A stretch of 64,000 bases of DNA from NCBI GenBank assembly GCA_019637155.1, contig JAHBWE010000022.1, positions 1 to 64,000 of the forward strand, given 5' to 3'. Under the pieces are notes generated by a model that was not told the origin of the DNA, did not search any database, and saw nothing but the letters and a program-made list of their open reading frames with translations. Positions 24,668 to 34,007 of this stretch are shown piece by piece. The stretch's first letter is position 1. Each line of letters opens with the position of its first letter. A program made the position numbers and the translations under genes. The DNA comes from Labilithrix sp. Its GTDB lineage: Bacteria; Myxococcota_A; Polyangia; Polyangiales; Polyangiaceae.

Positions 24668-24694
24668 TGAACATCGTTTTATTCGATTGGATTG

Positions 24695-25441
24695 ATGGCC
24701 GGCGCCGGGGCCACTCTATTCTGCATGACGCTCGCGTTCTTGCTCTTGGGTCTCGCGGCGGGGGTCCTCACCACCGTGGCGGGGCAGGGCGGCGGGCTCA
24801 TGCTCCTGCTCGCCGTCTCCGCGCTCGTCGGCCCGCACGCCGCGCTCGCGATCACCGCGCCCGCGCTGCTCTTCGGGAACCTCCATCGCGCGGTGCTGCT
24901 CCGGCACGCGGTCCGCCGCGACGTCGCGGTTCGCCTCGCGGCCGGCGCGCTCCCCGGCGCGCTCGCGGGCGGCCTCGCGGCCGGCGTCCTCCCGGTCGGC
25001 GTCCTCCGCGGCATCATGGTCGTGCTCACGACGCTCGCGATCGCGAAGGCCCTCGGCTGGATCCGCTTCACGGTCGCGCCGCGCGCGCTCGGTCCGGCGG
25101 GCTTCGGCCTCGGGATCCTGACCGGCGCGTCGGGCGGGGCGGGGATCCTCCTCGCGCCGATCCTCCTCGCGCTCGGACTGGGCGGCCGGGCTTACGTCGC
25201 GACCTCGGCCGTGGTCGCCGTCGCGATGCACGTCGGCCGGGTGGCCGGATATGTGGGTCTCGGCTTTTTCTCACCGCAGCTCGTCGGATGGACCGTCGCC
25301 GTGACGGTCGCGATCTTCGCCGGCAACGCGCTCGGAGGCCGGGCGCAGGGCTTTCTCGAGGCGCGCGGCCGTCTCCAGGCCGTGTTCGAGTACGGAACGC
25401 TGATCGTGTGCGTCGCGCTGTCCGTCGCCGGCCTCGGCTGA
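24695..25441 (+). CDS. TauE/SafE-type sulfite or organosulfur exporter
   Basis: A 248-residue inner-membrane permease with about eight helices. The opening LLGLAAGVLTTVAGQGGGLMLLLAV and the internal repeat GILTGASGGAGILLAPILL are the two family half-motifs (Gly-rich hairpins after TM1 and after the midpoint). Members move sulfite, sulfoacetate or similar anions. ATG 24695 is used; ATG 24725 would also leave the first helix intact. It is divergent from the LysR regulator and followed by a kinase gene 15 nt later, which may or may not be on the same transcript. Confidence 0.85.
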   Translation: MAGAGATLFCMTLAFLLLGLAAGVLTTVAGQGGGLMLLLAVSALVGPHAALAITAPALLFGNLHRAVLLRHAVRRDVAVRLAAGALPGALAGGLAAGVLPVGVLRGIMVVLTTLAIAKALGWIRFTVAPRALGPAGFGLGILTGASGGAGILLAPILLALGLGGRAYVATSAVVAVAMHVGRVAGYVGLGFFSPQLVGWTVAVTVAIFAGNALGGRAQGFLEARGRLQAVFEYGTLIVCVALSVAGLG

Positions 25442-25456
25442 TATGCTGCCACCGTG

Positions 25457-26491
25457 ATGACCCCCGCCGGCGATCCGCGGCAGCAAGCGCAGAAGCGCGT
25501 CGGGACGACGTTGAACAACAAGTACCACATCGATCGCTTGATCGACGTGGGCGGGATGGCCGCCGTCTACCAGTCGACGCACCGCAACGGAAAGCGCGTC
25601 GCGATCAAGATGCTGCATCCCTTCATCGCGACCAACGCGGACGTGCGCGAGCGCTTCCTCCGCGAGGGCTACGTCGCGAACCAGGTCGAGCACCCGGGCG
25701 CGGTGAGCATCCTCGACGACGACATGACGCAGGACGGCGCGCCGTTCCTCGTCATGGAGCTCCTCGAAGGCGAGTCGCTCGACCAGTGGATGCAGCGCAC
25801 GAAGGAGCGCCTGCCGCTCGCGGACGTGCTCGCGATCGCGGACCAGACGCTCGACGTCCTCTCCGCCTTCCACGCCGTCAACGTCATCCACCGCGACATC
25901 AAGCCGGGCAACCTCTTCATCACGAAGAGCGGCCTCGTGAAGGTGCTCGACTTCGGGCTCGCGCGCCTGCGCGATCCGCGCGTCTCCGGGGCGCCGACCG
26001 CGTCGGGCATCGTCCTCGGCACCGCGTCGTACATGCCGCCCGAGCAGGCGCAGGGCAAGAGCGATCAGATCGACGCGCGCTCCGACCTCTTCGCGGTGGG
26101 CGCGGTCATGTTCCGCGCGATCACGGGGCGCCCGATCTTCGAGGGCCGCACGCCGACCGATCGTCTCTTCCAGGCGATGAAGGACCGCGCGCCGTCGCTC
26201 GCGTCGATCATCCCGGAGATGCCGCAGTTCGTGACCGCGGTCGTCGACAAGGCGCTCTCCTTCAAGAAGGAGGACCGCTTCGCGTCCGCGGCGGACATGC
26301 GGATCGCGGTCCGCTCGACGTTCGCGCAGCTGCGCGACGAGGCGGAGGTCCGGCAGACGGTCCCGACCACGTCGCAGGTCCCGGTCGACGACACCTCGCG
26401 CGAGGTCAGCGCGATCTTCGACGCGATCATGGAGCCGAGCGTCATCGTCGACCTCAGCTTCCAGACGAACGGCCCGCCGAAAAACTCGTAG
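25457..26491 (+). CDS. Ser/Thr protein kinase (Hanks type), cytoplasmic
   Basis: A 344-residue protein kinase. The glycine loop is degenerate (IDVGGMAAVYQ) but the ATP lysine (VAIKML), HRDIKPGN, DFG (VLDFGLARL) and the activation-segment PPEQ (Pro for the usual Ala) are present. The C-terminal 60 residues are polar and end near a short hydrophobic patch (SVIVDLSFQ); no transmembrane helix is seen. ATG 25457 is preferred over the adjacent GTG 25454. Its last 38 nt overlap the 3' end of the opposite gene, the membrane pseudo-NtrC protein, which might be a partner. Confidence 0.92.
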   Translation: MTPAGDPRQQAQKRVGTTLNNKYHIDRLIDVGGMAAVYQSTHRNGKRVAIKMLHPFIATNADVRERFLREGYVANQVEHPGAVSILDDDMTQDGAPFLVMELLEGESLDQWMQRTKERLPLADVLAIADQTLDVLSAFHAVNVIHRDIKPGNLFITKSGLVKVLDFGLARLRDPRVSGAPTASGIVLGTASYMPPEQAQGKSDQIDARSDLFAVGAVMFRAITGRPIFEGRTPTDRLFQAMKDRAPSLASIIPEMPQFVTAVVDKALSFKKEDRFASAADMRIAVRSTFAQLRDEAEVRQTVPTTSQVPVDDTSREVSAIFDAIMEPSVIVDLSFQTNGPPKNS

Positions 26492-28784
26492 CGCCAGCGT
26501 CGTTCGCGACCTCGGGGCCGATCCCGAGCGCGCGGACGTCGGCGGCGCGGACGACGTCGTCCGTCGCGCGCGCGACGAGCTTCGTCACGATCGCGGCGAG
26601 CTCCGCGTCCTCCGCCTCGAAGTCATGCTCCATCAGGAGCGCGAACGCGGCGATGTCGATGCCGGTCGGGCGGCCGTGCACGCGCAGGCCTTCGCGCGCG
26701 AGGCGATCGGCCACGATCGAGCGCAGGTCCTCCGCGCGATCGGAGAGCCCCGGCAGCTCGATCGGCTCGCTCGTCTCGAAGCGCGCCGCGAGCTCCGGCG
26801 TCAGGCGCCCCGCCTCGACGAGCGGCTCGAGCGGCGCGGTCGACGAGAGCGCGAGGACGACGTCGAGCGGCGTGGCGCGCTCCCACGGCGCGCGGCGCTC
26901 CGCGACCGCGCGCGCGACGATGAGCTGCACGTCGCGCGGGAGCGCCGCGCCGTCGACGAGGAGGAGGAGGCCGCGATCGGCGAGCGCGAGCGGGCTCGTG
27001 CGCTCGTCGTTCCAGCGCTCGACGTCGTGCTCGCGCGACGAGGTGCCGTCGACGACGACGAACGGCCCGTCCTTGCGCGGCCCGGAGAGGTGCGCGCGCG
27101 CGACGAAGGGGACCGGATCGGTCCCCGCGCGGCCGACGATCACGACCGGCGCGTCCTGCGCGACGCGGCGCTCGAGCGCCTCGTAGGCCATGCGCGAGGC
27201 GGCGGAGTAGATGCCCACCGTCGCCGGCCGCGCGAGGCGCGTCGCCGCGAGCGCGTTGCGGCCGACGTCGAGGTCGATCGTGTGGCGGAGGCGCTCCTTC
27301 TCGTCCTCCGCGCGCTCGAGCTCCCGCTTCAGGTCGAGCTCGCGCTGGAGGTGGCGGACCTTCGCGCTCTCGGCCTGCGCGACGGCGACGAACCCGTCGG
27401 CGAGGAGCTTCGCCGCGCGCGCCTCCTCGAGCGTGATCTCCTCGGTCCGCGTGCCGGCCGGCATCACGATCATCCCGTCGGGATCTTCCGTCTCCGCGAT
27501 CACCGTCGCGAAGAGCGCGCCCCGCTGATCGAGCCACGCGAGGTACGGCCGCAGGTCCGCGCGCCGAACCTCGAGCGCGCGCAGCACCGACGTGCGCAGC
27601 GTCGCGTGCACCTCGCCCATCGCGACGTCGAAGATGCCGGGCGGCAGCTCCGCGCGGCGCTCCTGGAGGTAGCCCGCGGAGCTCACCGTGATCACGCGCG
27701 TCGGATGGAGGAGCCACAGCTCCGGCGACGGCGCCGCGTTCGCGCCGAGCCCGATCGCGGAGGCTTCGCGGAGGCGGAGGAGCGCGTGCGCCATCGCCGA
27801 TCGCGCCTCGCGTTCGTGCGCGGCGTCGCGCGCCTCCGCGAGCGCCTCGAGGAGGATCCCCTTCTGCGGGAGGAACGGCTCCTCGAGCGAGGGCGACAGC
27901 GCGCCGACGCCGAGCGCGACGACGGCGAGCGCGAGCGCGTAAGCGGCGGCGTCGCGCATGCGCCCTTCGACCGCGATCGCGGCGAGGGCGGCGACGGGCC
28001 CGCCGAACGCGACGAGCGTGAGCGCGCGCCGCCCCTGCTGCGCGAGGACGAGCGGCGCCGGCGATCGGCACAGCCGCACGACGAGCGCGGCGGTGAGCGT
28101 GCCCGCGATCGCGAGCGCGCCGTCCGGCGTCATCCCGCGCGCGAAGGCGAGCGCGACGGCGGCGACGAGGCCGGAGAGGACGACGCCGGCGGACGTGAGC
28201 GCGCGCGGCCCGACCCCGAGCTCGAGCCGGCGCACGGCGAGCGTGAGGAGCGCGGTCGCGCCCATCGCGAAGAGCGCGAACGCGCCCGCCGCCGCGGCGA
28301 CGACGCCGCCCGACGTATGGCGCGCCCACGAGAGCGCGTCGTCGAGCACGGCGACGGCCAGCGCGAGCGCGACGGCGGCTTGACCGAGGCGAACGACGGT
28401 CGTCTTCCCGAACCCCTTCGGCGCGGTCGCCTCGGCGGCGGAGGGCGCGAGCCCGACGTCGCCGTCGATCGCGCCGACGGCGCGCACGGCGGCGAGGAGG
28501 GAGAGCGCGAGCCCGATCGCGCGCGCGATAGCGGCCCAGCTCGGCCGCCCCGAGAGCGCCGCGGTCGCGAAGGCGAGCGAGGTGCCGAGGGCGCTCGCGA
28601 TCCTGAGGCGCGCGGCGAGCGGCTCGGTCCCCTCCTCGACGCGACCGCCGATCCACGCGACGACGATCGCGAGCGGGAGCAGCACCCACGCCGCGGGACG
28701 CACGTCGCCGGCGCGCAGCACCGCGATGCCGACGTAGAACGCCGGAAACGCCACGAGGATCGGGAGGCGGCGCCGGGAGACCAT
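26454..28784 (-). CDS. Polytopic membrane protein with degenerate NtrC-like AAA+ domain
   Basis: A 776-residue protein. Residues 1-300 hold about nine hydrophobic helices. About 330-465 looks like a GAF-type sensor, and about 466-505 is a charged coiled coil. About 525-700 follows the outline of a sigma-54 activator AAA+ domain: VVIVGRAGTDPV (549-558) at the Walker A position lacks GKE/T; LLLLVDGAALPRDVQ (606-620) sits where LFLDE.. Q is expected; LTPELAARFETSEPIELPGLSDRAEDL (661-687) matches the FR.DL..RL / LP.LR.R..DI region. The GAFTGA loop and a Fis-type helix-turn-helix are both missing. It cannot hydrolyse ATP in the usual way and is probably a signalling scaffold or inhibitor. Confidence 0.75.
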   Translation of the reverse strand: MVSRRRLPILVAFPAFYVGIAVLRAGDVRPAAWVLLPLAIVVAWIGGRVEEGTEPLAARLRIASALGTSLAFATAALSGRPSWAAIARAIGLALSLLAAVRAVGAIDGDVGLAPSAAEATAPKGFGKTTVVRLGQAAVALALAVAVLDDALSWARHTSGGVVAAAAGAFALFAMGATALLTLAVRRLELGVGPRALTSAGVVLSGLVAAVALAFARGMTPDGALAIAGTLTAALVVRLCRSPAPLVLAQQGRRALTLVAFGGPVAALAAIAVEGRMRDAAAYALALAVVALGVGALSPSLEEPFLPQKGILLEALAEARDAAHEREARSAMAHALLRLREASAIGLGANAAPSPELWLLHPTRVITVSSAGYLQERRAELPPGIFDVAMGEVHATLRTSVLRALEVRRADLRPYLAWLDQRGALFATVIAETEDPDGMIVMPAGTRTEEITLEEARAAKLLADGFVAVAQAESAKVRHLQRELDLKRELERAEDEKERLRHTIDLDVGRNALAATRLARPATVGIYSAASRMAYEALERRVAQDAPVVIVGRAGTDPVPFVARAHLSGPRKDGPFVVVDGTSSREHDVERWNDERTSPLALADRGLLLLVDGAALPRDVQLIVARAVAERRAPWERATPLDVVLALSSTAPLEPLVEAGRLTPELAARFETSEPIELPGLSDRAEDLRSIVADRLAREGLRVHGRPTGIDIAAFALLMEHDFEAEDAELAAIVTKLVARATDDVVRAADVRALGIGPEVANDAGATSFSAGRSSGS

Positions 28785-28881
28785 CGATCGCGCTCGCTAT
28801 AGCACAGCGCGTCTGCGGCTCGTCGGCGCGGGCCCGAGGCCGCGTTGACCCTCCTCTCGGCGGCGCTCTACGTCTGTGAGG

Positions 28882-30879
28882 ATGCAGAGCGGGCGAAGCC
28901 GGGTCATCGTCGAAGGAGCAGCGCCGCAGGTCGACGGCGGCAGGTATCCGGCGAAGCGCGTCGTCGGCGAGCCGATCGATTGCGCCTGCGACCTCGTCTC
29001 CGACGGCCACGACGCGGTCGCGGGCCGCCTCCTCTACCGCCGCGCCGGGACGAAGGAGTGGGCGGAGGCGCCGCTCGCGCCGCGGGGCAACGATCGCTTC
29101 GGCGCGAGCTTCCTCGCGACGTCGACCGGGCGGTGGGAATTCACGTTCGAGGCGTGGATCGATCACTTTACGACGTGGGCGCGCGGCCTCGCGAAGAAGG
29201 CGGCCGCGCAGCAGGACGTGACGCTCGATCTGCTCACCGGCGCGAAGATGGTGGCCGCGGCGACGGCGCGGGCGAAGAGCCTCGTCGAGAACGAGGCGCT
29301 CTCGCGCGCGGCGGCGCTCCTCGGCGATCCGGCGATGGACCTCCACGCCCGCGTCGCGCAGGCCACGTCGCCCGAGCTCGCGCGCGTGATGGCGGACAAC
29401 CCCGATCGCAGCCACGCGTCCCGCCTCGACGAGCCGCTCGCGCTCACGATCGATCCGAAGCTCGCGCGCTTCGGCGCCTGGTACGAATTCTTCCCGCGCT
29501 CCAGCGTGGGCCGCGCGTCGCTCGAGCCGCTCCGGCACCGGACGCTGCGCGAAGCGGAGGAGCGCCTGCCGTACGTCGCGGACATGGGGTTCGACGTCCT
29601 CTACCTGCCGCCGATCCACCCGATCGGCCGCGCCTACCGCAAGGGCCCGAACAACACGCTCACCGCGGGCCCCGACGACGTCGGGAGCCCGTGGGCGATC
29701 GGCGCGGCCGAGGGCGGCCACAAGGCGGTGCACCCCGAGCTCGGCACGCTCGACGATCTCCGCCGCTTCGTCGCGCGCGCGCGGTCGCTCGGGATCGAGG
29801 TCGCGCTCGACGTGGCGTTCCAGGTCTCGCCCGATCATCCCTACGTGAAGGAGCACCCGGAGTGGTTCCTGAAGCGGCCGGACGGCTCGATTCAATATGC
29901 CGAGAACCCGCCCAAGAAATACCAGGACGTTTATCCGTTCGACTTCGAGTGCGATGCGTGGGAGTCGCTCTGGACCGAGCTCACCTCGGTCGTCACGTTC
30001 TGGGCCGAGCAGGGCGTTCGCGTATTTCGCGTCGACAACCCGCATACGAAGAGCCTCCGCTTCTGGGAGCGCTGCATCGCAGAGGTCAAGGCGCAATACC
30101 CCGACACCGTCTTCCTCGCCGAGGCCTTCACGCGGCCCAAGCTGATGTACGCTCTGGCGAAGATGGGATTTTCGCAGTCCTATACCTATTTCACGTGGCG
30201 TCACACGAAGGAGGAATTCACGGAGTACCTCCGCGAGCTCACCCGGCCGCCGGTGAGCGACTTCTTCCGCCCCAACTTCTGGCCCAACACGCCGGACATC
30301 CTCCCCGAGCACCTCCAGTACGGCGGGCGTCCGGTCTTCGTGCAGCGGCTCATCCTCGCCGCGATGATGTCGGCGAGCTATGGCATCTACGGTCCGCCGT
30401 TCGAGCTGATGGAGCACGTCGCGCGCCCCGGCGCGGAGGAGTACATCGACAACGAGAAGTTCCAGCTCCGCTCCTGGGACGTCGAGCGCCCCGACTCGCT
30501 CGCCGGCCTGATCGGCAAGGTAAACCGCATTCGCCGCGAGAACCCCGCCCTCCACGACAACCGAATATCGTTCCACCACACCGACAATCCCCATCTCCTC
30601 TGCTTCGGAAAGCGGGACGCGAGCGGCGAGAACGTGGTCCTCTGCGTCGTGAACCTCGACACGAACCACACCCACGCGGGCTGGGTCGAGCTCGACCTCC
30701 CCGCCCTCGGCGTCCAGCCGCACGAGCGCTACCAGGTCCACGACCTCCTCGCCGACGCGCGCTACCAGTGGTCGGGCACTCGCAACTACGTCGAGCTGGA
30801 CCCTCGGGTGACGCCGGCGCACGTCTTCCGTATTCGGAAGCACGTCCGCACCGAGCACGACTTCGAGTACTTCCTGTGA
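28882..30879 (+). CDS. glgE: Alpha-1,4-glucan:maltose-1-phosphate maltosyltransferase
   Basis: A 665-residue GH13_3 enzyme that extends alpha-1,4-glucan using maltose-1-phosphate. The N-terminal domain (about 1-190) gives the dimer and insert helices; the barrel begins with WYEFFPRS. Family marks are LPPIHPIGRAYRKGPNN, the nucleophile Asp 385 in VFRVDNPHTK and the acid/base Glu 414 in VFLAEAFTRP (29 residues apart), and SASYGIYGPPFELME. ATG 28882 is used; GTG 28876 is two codons upstream. The maltokinase gene overlaps its stop (GTGA), so the enzyme that makes its donor is translated with it. TreS and GlgB are not in the window. Confidence 0.96.
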   Translation: MQSGRSRVIVEGAAPQVDGGRYPAKRVVGEPIDCACDLVSDGHDAVAGRLLYRRAGTKEWAEAPLAPRGNDRFGASFLATSTGRWEFTFEAWIDHFTTWARGLAKKAAAQQDVTLDLLTGAKMVAAATARAKSLVENEALSRAAALLGDPAMDLHARVAQATSPELARVMADNPDRSHASRLDEPLALTIDPKLARFGAWYEFFPRSSVGRASLEPLRHRTLREAEERLPYVADMGFDVLYLPPIHPIGRAYRKGPNNTLTAGPDDVGSPWAIGAAEGGHKAVHPELGTLDDLRRFVARARSLGIEVALDVAFQVSPDHPYVKEHPEWFLKRPDGSIQYAENPPKKYQDVYPFDFECDAWESLWTELTSVVTFWAEQGVRVFRVDNPHTKSLRFWERCIAEVKAQYPDTVFLAEAFTRPKLMYALAKMGFSQSYTYFTWRHTKEEFTEYLRELTRPPVSDFFRPNFWPNTPDILPEHLQYGGRPVFVQRLILAAMMSASYGIYGPPFELMEHVARPGAEEYIDNEKFQLRSWDVERPDSLAGLIGKVNRIRRENPALHDNRISFHHTDNPHLLCFGKRDASGENVVLCVVNLDTNHTHAGWVELDLPALGVQPHERYQVHDLLADARYQWSGTRNYVELDPRVTPAHVFRIRKHVRTEHDFEYFL

Positions 30880-32222
30880 GCGCGTCGAAGATCACGCCGG
30901 AGCTCGAGGCGCGCCTCCTCGAGAGCGTCCCGCAGCGGCGCTGGTTCCGCGCGAAGTCGCGGCGGGTCACGCGCGTCCGCGTCGCCGACGCGCTGCCGCT
31001 CCCGCTCGCCCTCGACTACCGCGTCACGCTCCTTCTCCTCCGCGTCGAGCACGACGGCGGGGGCGACGACTACGTGATGGCGGTCGACGACGACGCGAAC
31101 GACGTGCTCGCGCGGCCGGAGGTGTTGGCGCACCTCCTCGACCTCTTCGGCGGCCCCGTCCTCACCGGCGCGCACACCACCGTGCGCTTCGAGGCGACCC
31201 CGGGCTTCGCCGCGCGCAAGGCCGAGCCGGGCGCGGACCTGACGCCGAAGCCGGTCTCGACCGAGCAGACGAACACGAGCGTCGTCTACGGCGACAGCTT
31301 CGTCCTGAAGGTCCTGCGCCAGCTCGACGAAGGGGCGAGCCCGGACATGGAGATGAGCGAGATGCTCACGCTCGCGGGCTACGAGCACGCGCCGCCGCTC
31401 GTCGGCACGATCGTGTGCGAGCGCGCGGGGCGCGCGGCGTCGACGATGGGCCTCGTGCATCGCTTCACGCCGAACGAGGGGGAGGCGTGGACGTTCACGC
31501 TCGATGCGCTCCGCGCGCATCTCCGCGGCGAGGAGGCGGCCGACCGCTACGTCGCGCTCGCCGAGCTCCTCGGCCGCCGGGTGGGGCAGATGCACGCCGC
31601 GCTCGCGTCGCGCGCCGACGTCCCGGCCTTCGCGCCGGAGCCGCTCGACGAGGCGCGCCGCGCGGCGATGGTGGACGCCGCGAAGGCGTCGCTCGATCGC
31701 GCGGTGAAGGCGGCCTCTCTGCATCCCGAATACGCGACGAAGCTCGCGGAGGCGGCGCCGTCGATCGTGAGGCGGCTGGAGCGGTTCGTCGAGCTGCGCT
31801 CCGACCCGATCGCGACGCGGGTGCACGGCGATCTCCACCTCGGGCAGGTCCTCTTCACGGGGGACGACTTCGTCATCATCGACTTCGAGGGCGAGCCGGC
31901 GCGGCCGCTGATCGAACGAAAGATGAAGCGGTCGCCGTTCGTCGACGTCGCGGGGATGTTGCGCTCTTTCCACTACGCGGCGATGACGGGCATTCGCGAA
32001 ATGCCCAATAGCGAGGAGGCCGCGCGGGCGTGGCACAAGGCGGTGCGCGGGGCGTTCCTGAAGGGCTGGGAGGCGGCGTCGCTCACGGGCGCCGACTTGC
32101 TCACCGGCGCGACGGTGCTCGATTTCGCGCTCCTCGAGAAATGCCTCTACGAAGTGAGCTACGAGGCCGACAATCGGCCCGATTGGATCGGGATCCCGCT
32201 CGAGGGGCTACTCGAGAGATGA
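30876..32222 (+). CDS. mak: Maltokinase (maltose-1-phosphate forming)
   Basis: A 448-residue kinase of the aminoglycoside-phosphotransferase fold that phosphorylates maltose at C1 with ATP. The N-terminal cap (RRWFRAKSRRV) is characteristic of maltokinase. The phosphotransferase loop is RVHGDLHLGQVLFTGDDFVIIDFEGEP, with the catalytic Asp in HGDLH and the metal-binding Asp in IDFEG. The GTG start overlaps the glgE stop. The product feeds GlgE, so this pair carries the trehalose/maltose-to-glucan route. Its last 15 nt overlap the convergent malQ. Confidence 0.94.
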   Translation: MSASKITPELEARLLESVPQRRWFRAKSRRVTRVRVADALPLPLALDYRVTLLLLRVEHDGGGDDYVMAVDDDANDVLARPEVLAHLLDLFGGPVLTGAHTTVRFEATPGFAARKAEPGADLTPKPVSTEQTNTSVVYGDSFVLKVLRQLDEGASPDMEMSEMLTLAGYEHAPPLVGTIVCERAGRAASTMGLVHRFTPNEGEAWTFTLDALRAHLRGEEAADRYVALAELLGRRVGQMHAALASRADVPAFAPEPLDEARRAAMVDAAKASLDRAVKAASLHPEYATKLAEAAPSIVRRLERFVELRSDPIATRVHGDLHLGQVLFTGDDFVIIDFEGEPARPLIERKMKRSPFVDVAGMLRSFHYAAMTGIREMPNSEEAARAWHKAVRGAFLKGWEAASLTGADLLTGATVLDFALLEKCLYEVSYEADNRPDWIGIPLEGLLER

Positions 32223-33953
32223 TCGGTTTTGGCGGAGGTGCGCCGCGAGGCCGGAGGTGGAGCCCCGCGCGTCGAGGGCGAGGGCGAGCGCAAATGGGAT
32301 ATCGAGGGCGGACTGGGTGGAGAGGCGGCGGGCGTAGAGCGACTCGAAATCGGCGGGGAGGCGCAGTGTCCAGTTGTCGGGGTGGACGAGGCCGGGGACG
32401 TTGAAGCTCTCCTCGTAGCCGAACAGGTCGCCGAAGAAGATCGAGACGTTCTCGGCGGGGCAGAGGAAGAGATCGGCGAGGAGGGCCTGCGCGAGGAAAC
32501 GAGGCTCGAGGGCGAGGCGCGTTTCGTCGGCGGCGGAGAGGCGGAGGCGCGGGCCGAGGTAGGCGCGCCATTTCTCACGGCGCTCGATGGGCCAATCGCG
32601 CACGAGCGCGAAGACGGGCGGCGTGTCGTGATTGCCGATCATCGCCCAGTCCGGCGGCGCCGCGTTTTCGGTGCGGTAGCCGTCGGACGGATCGTCGAGG
32701 TTGGCCTTTTGTGTGATGCGGAATCGGCCGAGGCGGTGGCGCTCGAGCACGCAGCGGAGCGGGTGCGGGGCGGTGGAGAGCACCTCGCACGCGAGTCCCT
32801 TCGGATCGCGGCCGTTCCGGACCGCGGCGGCGACGAGGCGATCGAAGCGCGCGGCGTAGCGATCGATCTGGGATTGGTCGAGGCCGGTGACCCACTCGTC
32901 GGCGTAGCGCGGCACCGCGCGGTCGAGCTGGTCCGCGCGCGCGATCGCGAAGGGGGCGAGCGCGGGGTGGTCCGGGAGGTCGGGGGACTCGTGGAGGCGC
33001 GCGCCGGCGCGGACGGCGGCCTCGGGATCGGCGGTGCCGTGGCGGTAGACCCACGGGCAGACGAGCCCGTGGGGGTGATCGACGCGGAGGCCGTCGTACT
33101 CCGCGAACGTCTTCTCGATGCGCGCGTCGAAGAACGCGGCGCCCTCCGCGCGGGGATCGAGGACGCCGTACCCCCACGGCTGCCCCTCCGGGTTCGTGCG
33201 GCTCGGCGGCGCGCCCATCACGTAGTCGCGGAGGAAACACGACGCGCGCGCCCACGCGTCCGCGTCGGAGGTGCCGACCTGGAGGTCGGCGTAGAGCACG
33301 AGGCCGCGGCGCGCGCACGCGTCACGGAAGCGCGAATGGGCCTCGTGGGCGAGGAGCTGCGCGAACGCGTAGCGACGAACATGCGCCGCGTGCTGCGCGA
33401 GGAGCGCGCTCGGATCGCGGAGCCAGAAGCCCGCGTCGCCGTGCGCGGGCCAGTCGCGGAAGCCCTTGTCGCCGTAGCCGGCGCGGAGCGCGTCGTAGAG
33501 CGCGTCCTTCTCGAGCCACTCGCGGTGGCGCGCGAGGAAGCCGTCGACGTCCCCCGTCTCACGCGCGCGGGCGACGAGGTGGTGGAGCGCGCGGTGGGCG
33601 CGGGCGTGATCGGCGCGCGGCGACGGCGGGACGATCGCGGCGGCGAGGTCGGCGTCGTCGACGAGCCCGGCGAACGCGCGGAGCGGGAGCGAGTCGACGT
33701 TGCGCGAGAAGAAGGTGCCGTCGTAAGGGGAGGCGTTGTCGATCGAGGTCTGACCCTGCGGTCCGAGCTGGAGCCCGGTAAAGCCGAGGCCACGCGCGAA
33801 ATCGAGGAAGCGCTCGGACGCACGCGAGTACGGGGTGCCGCGTCCCGCGTCCTCGTCCGGATCGGTCGGAAAGCTGACGTCGTGGATCGCGAGGAGGAAG
33901 CGACGTACACCGAGCTCGGCGAGCGCGCCATCGATCGCATGCATGACCAACAT
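32208..33953 (-). CDS. malQ: 4-alpha-glucanotransferase (amylomaltase)
   Basis: A 581-residue GH77 enzyme that disproportionates alpha-1,4-glucans. It has the nucleophile Asp in LRVDHPHGL (usual form LRIDHFRG), the acid/base Glu in LACEVLST and the transition-state Asp in GNHDTPPV. It is somewhat divergent from standard MalQ, with weaker matches around the nucleophile, but the catalytic trio is complete. It starts ATGTTGGTCATGCAT; the second ATG (33944) is also possible. It is convergent with maltokinase and belongs to the same alpha-glucan theme as GlgE. Confidence 0.92.
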   Translation of the reverse strand: MLVMHAIDGALAELGVRRFLLAIHDVSFPTDPDEDAGRGTPYSRASERFLDFARGLGFTGLQLGPQGQTSIDNASPYDGTFFSRNVDSLPLRAFAGLVDDADLAAAIVPPSPRADHARAHRALHHLVARARETGDVDGFLARHREWLEKDALYDALRAGYGDKGFRDWPAHGDAGFWLRDPSALLAQHAAHVRRYAFAQLLAHEAHSRFRDACARRGLVLYADLQVGTSDADAWARASCFLRDYVMGAPPSRTNPEGQPWGYGVLDPRAEGAAFFDARIEKTFAEYDGLRVDHPHGLVCPWVYRHGTADPEAAVRAGARLHESPDLPDHPALAPFAIARADQLDRAVPRYADEWVTGLDQSQIDRYAARFDRLVAAAVRNGRDPKGLACEVLSTAPHPLRCVLERHRLGRFRITQKANLDDPSDGYRTENAAPPDWAMIGNHDTPPVFALVRDWPIERREKWRAYLGPRLRLSAADETRLALEPRFLAQALLADLFLCPAENVSIFFGDLFGYEESFNVPGLVHPDNWTLRLPADFESLYARRLSTQSALDIPFALALALDARGSTSGLAAHLRQNRSSLE

Positions 33954-34007
33954 CGTGCGCCGCGATTGTAGTGCACCTCACGCGTCACGCGCTCGCACTG
34001 CGTGCGC

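Noticed and set aside
26623..30858. 1411-codon minus-strand frame spanning the pseudo-NtrC and glgE genes
   Set aside because: It runs through two real genes in different frames and directions; its product has no recognisable domain.
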